DNA from: Streptococcus ovis DSM 16829
GTDB lineage: Bacteria; Bacillota; Bacilli; Lactobacillales; Streptococcaceae
Reading direction: 5' to 3'
Assembly: GCF_000380125.1 (NCBI RefSeq)
Contig: NZ_KB904564.1
Location: 1-64,000, forward strand
DNA length: 64,000 bases
Shown: piece by piece, positions 63,783-64,000 of the stretch
Layout: each line of letters opens with the position of its first letter
Numbering within the stretch: position 1 is the stretch's first letter
Position numbers and translations under genes: made by a program
The notes under the pieces: model-generated
What the model was told of the DNA's origin: nothing
The model's input: the letters and a program-made list of their open reading frames with translations, nothing else
The model's database searches: none

Positions 63783-64000
63783 ATGGAACAAGCAAAAATT
63801 GACCGTATCAATGAACTGGCACGCAAGAAAAAATCAGTCGGTCTAACTGGTCCAGAAAAGGTCGAGCAGGCCAAATTGCGACAAGAGTATATTGAGGGTT
63901 ATCGTCGTGCTGTTCGTCACCACATCGAAGGAATTAAGATTGTAGACGAGGCAGGCAATGACATCACTCCAGAAAAACTACGCCAAGTGCAGCGTGAAAA
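63783..64000 (+). CDS. DUF896/UPF0291 protein (partial)
   Basis: The first 72 codons of a small helical protein, cut by the window end. The start [17 protein letters not shown] is typical of the UPF0291/DUF896 family (YnzC-like, usually about 80-90 residues), function unknown. It starts 9 bases after glyS with GGGGG upstream, so it probably belongs to the glyQS operon. Confidence 0.88.
   Translation, partial: MEQAKIDRINELARKKKSVGLTGPEKVEQAKLRQEYIEGYRRAVRHHIEGIKIVDEAGNDITPEKLRQVQRE

Overview
The window is chromosomal DNA of a low-GC Gram-positive coccus. Gene content and order point to Streptococcus, with blocks that I recall as shared with S. pneumoniae and S. suis; I cannot fix the species from sequence alone. 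The evidence is the rRNA-tRNA cluster, the bgaC/mannose-type PTS operon, the DUF1858-DUF438-DUF1912-valS block, the metQ-peptidase-metNI operon, a type II-A Cas9 locus with a gttttagagctgtgttg-type repeat, and glyQS behind a T-box.

Layout. 1-1052: end of an rRNA operon (5S rRNA) with nine tRNAs (Val, Asp, Lys, Leu, Thr, Gly, Leu, Arg, Pro) and a terminator. 1348-4616: small housekeeping genes (DUF960, Ntdp/DUF402, recX) and rlmCD. 4824-12022: two GntR regulators and the beta-galactosidase BgaC operon with a four-gene mannose-family PTS and galM; a palindromic operator on the -35 box and a cre site just after the start point suggest local GntR and CcpA control. 12114-20156: DUF1858, DUF438/PAS, DUF1912 and a helix-hairpin-helix protein, then a T-box leader ahead of a six-gene operon ending in valS.

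20358-34504 is an accessory, defence-like region. It starts with two very AT-rich genes: a 951-residue membrane protein of unknown family and a 1490-residue STAND NTPase with an N-terminal PD-(D/E)xK-like nuclease (Avs-like). A PLD-helicase-DUF3427 protein, a Nudix hydrolase, a possible DUF5986 protein, an HTH/ImmA-IrrE peptidase, a J-domain coiled-coil protein and a HIRAN protein follow. 34531-41605 is a complete type II-A CRISPR-Cas locus: tracrRNA (minus strand), cas9, cas1, cas2, csn2, leader, 8 repeats and 7 spacers. Its tracrRNA carries an extra perfect hairpin exactly at the repeat:anti-repeat bulge and lacks a recognisable stem-loop 1, which is the most unusual single feature here.

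41908-52168: a peptide-type ABC transporter, a class-I glutamine amidotransferase-like hydrolase, and the methionine uptake operon metQ-peptidase-metN-metI with a canonical Met-box. The three transcription units share a nearly identical promoter/initial-transcript module. 52311-58558: a probably unassigned sugar-acid pathway with an ascorbate-type PTS, a DapA-family lyase, a KDPG-type aldolase, a PRD/PTS-domain activator and a SIS isomerase, with a perfect cre over the promoter. 58629-64000: an aldo/keto reductase, a membrane protein, a T-box-controlled glyQS operon with an odd structured spacer between glyQ and glyS, and the start of a DUF896 gene.

All calls come from reading the sequence and remembered family knowledge. 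No database search was run.
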